Assembly: GCA_019307665.1 (NCBI GenBank) | Contig: JAFDJC010000222.1 | Location: forward strand, 1-5,366 | Length of the DNA: 5,366 bases | Origin: Deltaproteobacteria bacterium | Lineage (GTDB): Bacteria; Desulfobacterota; Desulfobacteria; Desulfobacterales; SURF-7 | Reading direction: 5' to 3' | In this document: positions 1-5,177 of the stretch, one piece after another | How positions within the stretch are numbered: the stretch's first letter is position 1 | Layout: each line of letters starts with the position of its first letter | Program-made: the position numbers and the translations under genes | Notes under the pieces: model-generated | What the model saw: the letters and a program-made list of their open reading frames with translations, nothing else | Told to the model about the DNA's origin: nothing | Database searches by the model: none

Positions 1-214
1 GAAGGAGGTTTGTTAGATGTTGGTGACGCTGATACTGGGTTCAGGAGCAGGGTGTTGCTTATCTGTGGCACAGACTGATATCAACACAAACAGATAATTG
101 CTGTTTGCTTGGCATGGATGGCAAACCCTCAAACCTTGTATATACCTGATCGGTAAACTCATGACTGAGTTAATGGCACATTAATAATGTTTTAATGCAT
201 ATAAGGGAGTAAAC
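1..214. other. Leader/intergenic region upstream of the methyltransferase gene
   Basis: No gene can be assigned with confidence. One frame is open from base 1 to a TGA at 76-78 and could be the last 25 codons of an upstream gene, but it resembles no family I know. A competing reading is a 26-codon ORF at 17-97 (ATG start, stop TAA) with a strong AAGGAGG at 2-8, eight bases before the ATG. Short inverted repeats follow: CAAACAG (87-93) with CTGTTTG (101-107), and GTTTGC (103-108) with GCAAAC (121-126). These share bases and so cannot form together. GTATATAC (138-145) is an 8-base palindrome. I looked for cobalamin, SAM and tetrahydrofolate riboswitch cores and saw none. Confidence 0.4.
156..188 (+). 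promoter_or_regulatory. Candidate sigma70 promoter with overlapping palindrome
   Basis: A weak -35 ATGACT (161-166) and a -10 AATAAT (183-188) are separated by 16 bases, 26 bases before the methyltransferase start codon. The -35 lies inside a 16-base palindrome, AACTCA-TGAC-TGAGTT (156-171), which is well placed to be a repressor operator. The palindrome does not match the operator pair near the GntR gene, so another regulator would be implied. The -35 is poor, and this call rests on spacing and pattern only. Confidence 0.3.
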
Positions 215-1009
215 ATGATTTTTATCGGAGAACTTATTAATTCAAGCAGAAAATCTATAGAAACGGCTATTGAGGCTCAGGATGTGCAGGCTATTCAACA
301 AGTAGCCCTTATCCAAGCCGAAGCAGGGGTGGATTACATTGACGTCAATGCAGGTACTTTTGTCGATAAGGAACAAGAGTATATCAAGTGGATAGTTCAG
401 ACTGTTCAGCGTGTTACAGATAAGCCTTGCGCTATCGACAGTCCAGACCCGAAAGTCATTGAGACGGCACTGGCAGTCCATCAAGGAACAGCTATGATTA
501 ACTCCATCTCTTTGGAGAAAGAGCGTTTCGAGAAGCTACTACCTATCGTGGCAGGTACCGATTTAAAGGTGATCGCCCTTTGCATGAGCGATGAAGGCAT
601 GCCGGAAACAGTGGACGACCGGTTAAAAATTGCAGACAAGCTGGTCAACGGATTGCTTCAAAACAATGTAAAGGTGGAAAATGTCTTTGTCGATCCGCTG
701 GTCCAACCACTGTCGGTGAACAACAATTTCGGCATGGAGTTCGTGCTTGCGGTGGAACAGATCATGACTCGATTTGAGGGGATTCATACGGTCTGTGGGC
801 TGTCCAACATCTCCTACGGTCTGCCGGCCCGTAAGTTCTTGAACCAGACCTTCATGGTCATGGCCATTGCAAGGGGATTGGACGGGGCTATAGTCAATCC
901 ATTGGACAAAAAAATGATGGCGAGTATCATTGCGGCTGAGGCATTAGCCGGTAAAGACGATTTTTGCATGAACTATCTAAAAGCCTACCGGGCAGAACTA
1001 TTTGCCTAA
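215..1009 (+). CDS. Methyltetrahydrofolate:corrinoid methyltransferase (AcsE/MtgA-like)
   Basis: This 264-residue protein belongs to the pterin-binding (DHPS-like TIM barrel) methyltransferases that move a methyl group between tetrahydrofolate and the cobalt of a corrinoid protein in the cytoplasm. Its length is almost that of Moorella AcsE. Recognisable blocks are GELIN near residue 5, DVNAG at 43-47, IDSPDP at 74-79, INS at 94-96, DP at 159-160 and GLSNIS at 194-199. D75, N95, D159 and N197 line up with the AcsE pterin-contact residues D75, N96, D160 and N199. The ATG is supported by AAGGGAG at 203-209, five bases upstream. It leads a three-gene cluster with a MetH-activation-like protein and a RACE activator. 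With a demethylating partner it would make methyl-THF (MtgA role); with the CO dehydrogenase/acetyl-CoA synthase complex it would consume it (AcsE role). No corrinoid iron-sulfur protein gene is visible, so the direction is undecided. The family call is firm; the partner is unknown. Confidence 0.93.
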   Translation: MIFIGELINSSRKSIETAIEAQDVQAIQQVALIQAEAGVDYIDVNAGTFVDKEQEYIKWIVQTVQRVTDKPCAIDSPDPKVIETALAVHQGTAMINSISLEKERFEKLLPIVAGTDLKVIALCMSDEGMPETVDDRLKIADKLVNGLLQNNVKVENVFVDPLVQPLSVNNNFGMEFVLAVEQIMTRFEGIHTVCGLSNISYGLPARKFLNQTFMVMAIARGLDGAIVNPLDKKMMASIIAAEALAGKDDFCMNYLKAYRAELFA

Positions 1010-1067
1010 AAATACTGGCTTGCCTTAGCGGGCAGCACTGATTTTAACTTTAAAATGATGATTGTAA

Positions 1068-1826
1068 GTGATGGATGCACAGCGGAACGGTTCAGACCAA
1101 TCCAAAAGCAAGAGCATTTTTCCTAAAGGGGGTTCTGATTCTTTCAATCCTCAGGAGCTGAAAGTTCACCTGAGCGAGGTGGCAAGGTATGCTGGAGGCT
1201 CCCGCTACCAGATTGATTCAGAAATGGAAGCGCTGGCGCGATCCATGTTCAATCAGGCCAGGTCCCTTTGTCGTCCGGTTTTCGGATATGTAAAACATAA
1301 AATTATCACGGCTGTACCGGGTAAAGGCATTTTAATCGAAGACAAGGTTTTGATACCCTGTCCCCCAGATATTTTAAATGAGGTGGAATTCATTGTTTCA
1401 GTGGTTTGCACCATTGGTCCGAACCTTGAAAAAGATGTGCACGCTCTGAATACAAATGGCATGCGCCTTGAAGCACTTTTCCTGGATGCATCAGGTGTGG
1501 CCCTGCTGGAAGCCGCAGCACAGAAAGCTCATGAGCAAATCGACAAACTGGCACGCAAAGACAATCTGTTTGCAGGATGCCGCTGGGAGCCGGGATGTGA
1601 AAAAACGCCCCTGGAAACCCAAACAATTCTCTTTAATCTTATTGATGCATCTGCCATTGGCGTTGAGCTGTTGCAAGGCGGAGCAATGCGACCGTTTAAA
1701 TCTCTTTCATTTTGGATTCCGATAATGCGTCATCCAGTTGCACCTGTCACCCAAGATAAATGCCGGTCATGCGGTTTGAAACACTGCCTCTATCGAACAC
1801 CACCTTTAGCAAAAGGAAAGCATTGA
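1068..1826 (+). CDS. MetH activation-domain-like protein with C-terminal Cys cluster
   Basis: A 252-residue stand-alone homologue of the reactivation domain of B12-dependent methionine synthase, the part that binds S-adenosylmethionine during reductive methylation of cobalamin. Visible matches are CRWEPGC (171-177), like the RxxPGY loop of MetH, and the GVELL...AMRPFKSLSFW stretch ending about residue 216, like the MetH iGi-LT...aM-P-aSvsG segment. The MetH Tyr after PG is Cys here. The C-terminus carries C232-x2-C235-x4-C240, a possible metal or Fe-S site absent from MetH. The first 27 or so residues are polar and probably disordered. The frame opens with GTG at 1068 directly followed by ATG at 1071; either may be used, and an in-frame TAA at 1065-1067 rules out a longer form. 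No good Shine-Dalgarno precedes it, so translation may depend on coupling to the upstream gene 58 bases away. It ends four bases before the RACE gene. Its role is inferred: corrinoid-protein binding or reactivation alongside RACE. Confidence 0.8.
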   Translation: MMDAQRNGSDQSKSKSIFPKGGSDSFNPQELKVHLSEVARYAGGSRYQIDSEMEALARSMFNQARSLCRPVFGYVKHKIITAVPGKGILIEDKVLIPCPPDILNEVEFIVSVVCTIGPNLEKDVHALNTNGMRLEALFLDASGVALLEAAAQKAHEQIDKLARKDNLFAGCRWEPGCEKTPLETQTILFNLIDASAIGVELLQGGAMRPFKSLSFWIPIMRHPVAPVTQDKCRSCGLKHCLYRTPPLAKGKH

Positions 1827-1830
1827 CGCG

Positions 1831-3501
1831 ATGAGCGATTCAAAAAAGCATAAAATTTTCCTGCTGCCGGAAAATCACTCCATATCGTCTGATACAGGGC
1901 AAAGTCTTATAGAAGCGTTGAACCGGGCCGGGATCCTTTTGCAATCGGATTGTGGTGGTTCAGGCCGGTGCGGGAAGTGTCAGGTGAGAATCATTGATGC
2001 CGAAGAAAAAGCGGATTACAGGCCGGATGAGGCTGAGCAACGACTGATTGCGAGGCAAGATTTGAGACACGGCATTCGACTTGCCTGCCGGCTTAAAATT
2101 AAAAGTGATCTGACAGCGGAAATTCCCGCAGACTCGAGATTCATACCGGAGGTAGTTGCCAAACCGGCCACACACGAACTAATATCCAAGGCGCTGGCGG
2201 CAAGAAAACCTGCCTCGGTCCCCTCGGAAGGTTATGGGCTGGCTGTGGATCTGGGAACAACGACCATTGGCATCTATCTTTGCAATTTGGCTCAAAAAAA
2301 AGTCGTTGTTTCCATCGCAGTTAGAAATCCACAGGCCATGCTTGGTGCTGATGTTATCACTCGGATCAGTGCCGTCATGCAAGATCCAAGAAACCTGCCG
2401 CGTCTTCAACAGATGTCGGTAGGCGCCATCAAGGCGGCCATCCGCTCTATTTGCGCCACCACACATATCAATCCTGGCAAAATCAGTCAGATGATCGTTG
2501 TAGGCAATTCCTCTATGATCCACCTTGTGCTCGGTGAAGACCCTTCCTCCATTGGTGTATCACCCTACCAGCCGAAATTTACCAGGGAAAGGAATGTCGA
2601 GGCACATGACGTCGGCCTTAACTTCAATCCGACAATGAAGATTTATTCGCCGCCACTTATTTCCGGGTTTTTGGGATCCGATATCTTGTCTGCGGCTTTT
2701 GCCACACGGTTTTTCGATACGCCTCCGGGTACTCTGCTGGTGGACATGGGAACCAACGGAGAGCTGATGTTAAAGGGAAACAAAGGGATCATAGCCACAT
2801 CCTGCGCTACCGGACCTGCTTTTGAGGGGTCCAATATTCACAACGGAATGCAGGCCGCGCCTGGGGCGGTGGATGCCGTGCGACTTGACAAGCATAGCGG
2901 TGAAATTGAGCTTTCCATCATTCAAAGAGACCGAGGTCGAACCGTCAAGCCTTCCGGTATTTGTGGATCCGGCATTGTCAGCATTGTGGCAGAATTGATT
3001 CGTTCAGGGGTGGTTTTGGGAAGCGGTGCCTTCAACCCTGAATGCAAATATCCCGGGCTGCGGTTTGATAACAGGAGACCAACGGAATTTATAATCGCAT
3101 CCGGTCAATCAACCGCCACTGGCCGGGAACTAACAATAATTCAGAAAGATATCCGTGCCATCCAGCTGGCAAAAAGCGCACTTTCCTCTGGGATCCAGTT
3201 AATTTGTGAAAAAGCTGGTATCAAAAGACCTAAAAATATTTTATTGGCCGGCGCTTTCGGCAACTATCTTGATCTGGAAGATTGCTGTACCATCGGGCTT
3301 CTGGCCGGTGTTCATTCCCAGGATATTAAAGTGGTCGGAAATGCCGCCGGAGCAGGTGCTGTCCTGATGATGTATGATGAGACGTCAGGGGCAGAACTGA
3401 AAAAACTGGTCCGACTTGTCAAGATATTTAATCTATCCGCCAATTCCGAGTTCCAAGACACATTTATAAAAAACTTGAATTTTCAAATAGGATTCAAATA
3501 G
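1831..3501 (+). CDS. RACE protein: ATP-dependent reductive activator of corrinoid proteins
   Basis: A 556-residue cytoplasmic protein with the architecture of RACo/AcsV-type activators. These use ATP hydrolysis to drive one-electron reduction of inactive Co(II) corrinoid to Co(I). Residues 1-95 are a plant-type [2Fe-2S] ferredoxin with ligands C41-x5-C47-x2-C50 and C86. A linker of about 40 residues precedes an ASKHA ATPase fold: phosphate-1 motif D140-LGTTT, phosphate-2 motif D305-MGTNGE, SGICGSG (375-381), AGAFGN (473-478) and GNAAGAGA (503-510). The tail with SEFQDTF is typical of the family's C-terminus. The protein is somewhat shorter than RACo (about 630 residues) and, unlike archaeal RamA, carries its cluster at the N-terminus. 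The ATG is backed by AAAGGAAAG at 1812-1820, and only four bases separate it from the previous stop, so the two are almost certainly cotranscribed. Its target corrinoid protein is not in the window. Confidence 0.93.
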   Translation: MSDSKKHKIFLLPENHSISSDTGQSLIEALNRAGILLQSDCGGSGRCGKCQVRIIDAEEKADYRPDEAEQRLIARQDLRHGIRLACRLKIKSDLTAEIPADSRFIPEVVAKPATHELISKALAARKPASVPSEGYGLAVDLGTTTIGIYLCNLAQKKVVVSIAVRNPQAMLGADVITRISAVMQDPRNLPRLQQMSVGAIKAAIRSICATTHINPGKISQMIVVGNSSMIHLVLGEDPSSIGVSPYQPKFTRERNVEAHDVGLNFNPTMKIYSPPLISGFLGSDILSAAFATRFFDTPPGTLLVDMGTNGELMLKGNKGIIATSCATGPAFEGSNIHNGMQAAPGAVDAVRLDKHSGEIELSIIQRDRGRTVKPSGICGSGIVSIVAELIRSGVVLGSGAFNPECKYPGLRFDNRRPTEFIIASGQSTATGRELTIIQKDIRAIQLAKSALSSGIQLICEKAGIKRPKNILLAGAFGNYLDLEDCCTIGLLAGVHSQDIKVVGNAAGAGAVLMMYDETSGAELKKLVRLVKIFNLSANSEFQDTFIKNLNFQIGFK

Positions 3502-3535
3502 TCTAGTTGGTTTACACTTTAGCATAAGTAAAACC

Positions 3536-3603
3536 ATAGATAACCGAACACAACATCCCATGCTTGTCCCATAATTTATGAAATGGAATTTTCGGCTATC
3601 TAT
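3536..3603. repeat. 68-base inverted-repeat element, possible three-way junction
   Basis: Outer arms ATAGATAACCGAA (3536-3548) and TTCGGCTATCTAT (3591-3603) are complementary at 12 of 13 positions. In minus-strand RNA the odd pair becomes G-U, so the stem would be fully paired. The 42-base interior is not random: ACAACAT (3550-3556) pairs with ATG (3560-3562) and TTGT (3564-3567) around a CCC loop with one bulged C. CCAT (3569-3572) pairs with ATGG (3583-3586). Together these give a three-way junction. The minus-strand orientation is followed by GGTTTTACTT, a weak U-run, so it could be a terminator for the minus-strand reading frame that ends inside it. A small non-autonomous mobile element or a structured RNA is also possible. 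Pairing was checked by eye only. Confidence 0.5.
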
Positions 3604-3748
3604 TCTCTGTAATATCTAATAATGGAAAGCGCGGATTAAAATCTGATAAGATATAGTTAAGCGATGTCTGTTCTACCTGCCTTAAATTTTCTTCTACCTC
3701 CCTGGCTCCTGAAACCTTTTTGCCCAATTTATGTATTGCGAAATGCAT
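3596..3748 (-). CDS. Possible small protein or gene remnant, 50 codons, minus strand
   Basis: An ATG at 3748-3746 opens a 50-residue frame ending with TAG at 3598-3596, inside the arm of the inverted repeat. The product begins MHFAIHKLGKK, continues with a charged amphipathic stretch (AREVEENLRQVEQ) and ends FNPRFPLLDITENR. The composition looks protein-like for such AT-rich DNA. Against it, there is no Shine-Dalgarno, an in-frame TAG lies six codons upstream of the ATG, and I recognise no family. It could be the tail of a decayed gene, or chance. It is the only candidate gene in the 387 bases between the RACE and GntR genes. Confidence 0.2.
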   Translation of the reverse strand: MHFAIHKLGKKVSGAREVEENLRQVEQTSLNYILSDFNPRFPLLDITENR

Positions 3749-3829
3749 TTTAAAGGCACGAAGCTAAAAAAGAGATTTTAAGCTGCATTTTTTTTGAAAT
3801 TAATTTTGAGGATTTTTGGAAAAAATATC

Positions 3830-3857
3830 TTGACATTTTAAACAAGTATGGTATTAC
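3830..3857 (+). promoter_or_regulatory. Promoter of the GntR/FCD regulator gene
   Basis: A perfect -35 TTGACA (3830-3835) is followed after 16 bases by TATTAC (3852-3857, 4 of 6 matches to TATAAT). An A-rich stretch, AAAAAATATC, lies directly upstream and may act as an UP-like element. Transcription would start near 3864, leaving a leader of about 25 bases that includes AAGGAG (3877-3882), six bases before the ATG. The -10 overlaps the candidate operator at 3846-3862, which suggests autoregulation. Confidence 0.65.
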
Positions 3858-3862
3858 AACAG
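3846..3862. promoter_or_regulatory. Candidate FCD-type operator at the regulator's own promoter
   Basis: The core TGGT-ATT-ACAA (3849-3859) fits the FadR-subfamily pattern TGGT-N3-ACCA at 7 of 8 fixed positions. Aligned over 17 bases with the perfect palindrome at 5078-5094, the right arm TACAACAG differs by one base from GACAACAG. The left arm GTATGGTA is degenerate. It covers the -10 element, so binding would block RNA polymerase. A weaker operator at the regulator's own gene than at its target is common in autoregulated systems. Confidence 0.6.
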
Positions 3863-3888
3863 GCCATCTACTGTCGAAGGAGTACGAT

Positions 3889-4656
3889 ATGACTGTTTTC
3901 AAATCACTGAAAAAACCGCTTCTTTCAAAAGAAGTTGAAAGACAGCTAAAACTTTCAATATTAAACAGAAGTTATACTGCCGGAGAAAAACTTCCTTCAG
4001 AAAGAGAGCTGGTCGATCAATTTCAGGTCAGCCGGGTAACTGTCAGGGAAGCTCTGCGTGGTTTACAGCAAAGCGGATTGGTTCAGATCAGGCGAGGCCG
4101 AGAGGCCGGTGCCTATGTATGCGAACCCGACTCCACTACGATCACGGAAAGTTTCCAAAATCTTATCCAGATGGGGAAAGTTAATTTTGCTCATCTTATT
4201 GAGATTCGACTTTATACAGAGCCGGACGTGGCTAAAAGTGCAGCCCTCCACTGTACCTCAGATGATGTTGACAGATTAAGAGAGCTTCTTGATAGAGCCG
4301 AATCCTATATGGAGACATCCAGGAAAAAAGCCCGCCTTACTAACGTCCGGTTTCATAGTGAAGTGGCTAAGATTCTAAATAATGCCATTATAACTTTTCT
4401 CTGTGAATCAATTACGCAGGTCTATTCGGCCATGCTCATCGATATGACACGTACTAAACTGGACAAAAAAGGAATTGCAAAACTCATCGGAGAACATCGA
4501 ACAATTTTGGATGCAATTGCTAATCATGAACCGGGAGCTGCCTTTGAAAGAACAAAAAAGCACCTCATAAAAACGTATCGTATGTATTCCAGGGTCATAC
4601 AGGATAGCGATGACAGGGACGTTCACAGACGTATTAAGTACGTTACCAAATTATGA
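3889..4656 (+). CDS. GntR-family transcriptional regulator, FadR/FCD subfamily
   Basis: A 255-residue DNA-binding regulator of usual FCD length. Residues 11-78 form the GntR winged helix, with the signature GEKLPSERELVDQFQVSRVTVREAL (32-56) and the wing QIRRGREAGAYV (66-77). Residues about 100-235 form the all-helical FCD ligand domain. Expected metal ligands are present as H156 (in N152-VRF-H156), H203 (EHRTIL) and H225 (KKHL). The position normally occupied by Asp is N152, which could weaken or alter metal binding. Ligands of FCD regulators are usually small carboxylates that bind near the metal; the ligand here cannot be read from sequence. AAGGAG at 3877-3882 supports the ATG. Matching operator-like sites at its own promoter and at the next gene's promoter argue that it represses itself and the transporter until the inducer appears. 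The last 20 residues are polar and charged. Confidence 0.92.
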   Translation: MTVFKSLKKPLLSKEVERQLKLSILNRSYTAGEKLPSERELVDQFQVSRVTVREALRGLQQSGLVQIRRGREAGAYVCEPDSTTITESFQNLIQMGKVNFAHLIEIRLYTEPDVAKSAALHCTSDDVDRLRELLDRAESYMETSRKKARLTNVRFHSEVAKILNNAIITFLCESITQVYSAMLIDMTRTKLDKKGIAKLIGEHRTILDAIANHEPGAAFERTKKHLIKTYRMYSRVIQDSDDRDVHRRIKYVTKL

Positions 4657-4724
4657 GAAGTTTTATTTTTTTACTTGATTCCTCCAAAATATAGGAAATC
4701 CTCTTCTGATAAAAGGAGGAGCGG

Positions 4725-4850
4725 ATGATGTATCAGGCCAAGTTTAAAAGAAAAGTCCTGCAGGGGCCTTTTAGCGGAACAAAAAACAACTTTTGAAAAT
4801 GCATAAAATGCACTCAAAAATTATCCCAAATGTCTGCACCAAATATATGC
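4725..4850 (+). pseudogene. Possible frameshifted remnant of an IS3-family OrfA transposase N-terminus
   Basis: An ATG at 4725 with a strong AAAGGAGGA just upstream (4712-4720) opens a 23-codon frame starting MMYQAKFKRKVLQG, ending at TGA 4794-4796. The YxAKFKxKV pattern is how IS3-type OrfA proteins begin. The next frame over (from about 4756) reads GLLAEQKTTFENA, like the family's ALKEQKTTxELA helix. After a further frame change, 4821-4847 reads LSQMSAPNI, like the YQVHPNQI helix-turn-helix end. Three family-like blocks in the right order across two frame changes suggest decay. The match is by memory of the family, each block is short, and no terminal inverted repeats were found. The alternative is a genuine 23-residue peptide, given the strong ribosome site. 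Confidence 0.28.
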
Positions 4851-4859
4851 ACCAAATAT
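4835..4859. repeat. Short tandem direct repeat, TGCACCAAATAT twice
   Basis: The 12-base unit occurs at 4835-4846 and 4848-4859, separated by one A, giving a 13-base period. It lies in the degraded sequence between the regulator and the transporter genes, and could be a slippage product or a pair of protein-binding half-sites. Nothing else supports a function. Confidence 0.6.
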
Positions 4860-5047
4860 CTTCAAATGATAGTAAGCAAAGACAATTCTACTGTCTAGTT
4901 TTGTTGCATCGTGTTGAACGATACTCAAAAGATTATAGTCCGCGTGATCATGCAGCGGGCTTAAGATCAATCGCATCCACGAAGAACACGTAAACCCACA
5001 TATTGCTACTCCAATATCGGAGAACTAAAAAAAAATCAAAAAAATAC

Positions 5048-5075
5048 TTGACAAGAGGTACGATTAAATTTTAAA
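5048..5075 (+). promoter_or_regulatory. Promoter of the transporter operon
   Basis: A perfect -35 TTGACA (5048-5053) is followed after 16 bases by TTTAAA (5070-5075). The -10 is weak, so the exact hexamer is uncertain. An A-tract, AAAAAAATAC, lies directly upstream and resembles the one before the GntR promoter: 13 of 16 bases agree when the two are aligned through TTGACA. The start would be near 5082, inside the palindromic operator, leaving a leader of about 90 bases. Confidence 0.6.
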
Positions 5076-5077
5076 GT

Positions 5078-5094
5078 CTGTTGTCTGACAACAG
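5078..5094. promoter_or_regulatory. Perfect 17-base palindromic operator, probable GntR/FCD binding site
   Basis: CTGTTGTC (5078-5085), a central T (5086) and GACAACAG (5087-5094) make a perfect palindrome with 8-base arms. The core TTGT-CTG-ACAA has the TNGT-N3-ACNA form known for FadR-subfamily regulators such as FadR and PdhR. It sits two bases after the predicted -10 and covers the likely transcription start, a classic repressor position. The neighbouring upstream gene encodes a protein of exactly this subfamily, and its own promoter carries a related site. Confidence 0.75.
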
Positions 5095-5132
5095 GTGTTA
5101 GTCATCAGGTAAGGGTAAGGAAGGAGAAACAT

Positions 5133-5177
5133 TTGAAAAATCTACAAAATGGAAGAAAAGGAGGAGGTAAGTCATGA
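5133..5177 (+). CDS. Possible 14-residue leader peptide upstream of the binding-protein gene
   Basis: A TTG start at 5133 lies six bases after AAGGAG (5121-5126) and encodes MKNLQNGRKGGGKS. The TGA stop at 5175-5177 overlaps the next gene's ATG as ATGA, the usual arrangement for translational coupling. The codons from about 5157 also encode the ribosome site of the next gene (GGAGGAGG, 5160-5167), so ribosomes on this frame would pass through it. The Gly/Lys-rich product is mostly explained by that ribosome site. It may be chance. Confidence 0.2.
   Translation: MKNLQNGRKGGGKS

Larger units (their letters stand above)
4657..5047. other. Non-coding AT-rich gap with decayed sequence
   Basis: No intact gene is convincing in these 391 bases. 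A T-rich run follows the GntR stop but lacks a hairpin directly before it, so no intrinsic terminator is claimed. The 12-base unit TGCACCAAATAT occurs twice, at 4835-4846 and 4848-4859, and AAAATGCA occurs at 4796-4803 and 4805-4812. A 66-codon frame from a TTG at 4793 to 4993 has no family resemblance and no ribosome site suited to its start. The part from 4725 may be an insertion-sequence remnant and is listed separately. Confidence 0.5.

Noticed and set aside
87..107. CAAACAG/CTGTTTG as a further GntR operator copy
   Set aside because: The half-sites point in the opposite orientation and have the wrong spacing compared with the 5078-5094 palindrome.
66..190. TGGCAC at 66-71 and 174-179 as sigma54 -24 elements
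   Set aside because: At the required distance neither is followed by the GC of a -12 element; the bases there are TA and AT.
1..214. Cobalamin or other riboswitch before the corrinoid genes
   Set aside because: No B12-box or other recognisable riboswitch core was seen; only short hairpins are present.
3536..3663. Integron attC site, suggested by the inverted repeat and a GTTAAGC nearby
   Set aside because: No matching RYYYAAC/GTTRRRY pair flanks the repeat at a suitable distance on either strand.
4629..4670. Terminator of the GntR gene from ACGTA/TACGT and the T-run
   Set aside because: The 5-base stem lies within the coding sequence and about 20 bases before the T-run, so it is not an intrinsic terminator.
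4793..4993. 66-codon + strand frame as a gene
   Set aside because: TTG start without a suitably placed ribosome site, composition like decayed DNA, and no recognisable family.
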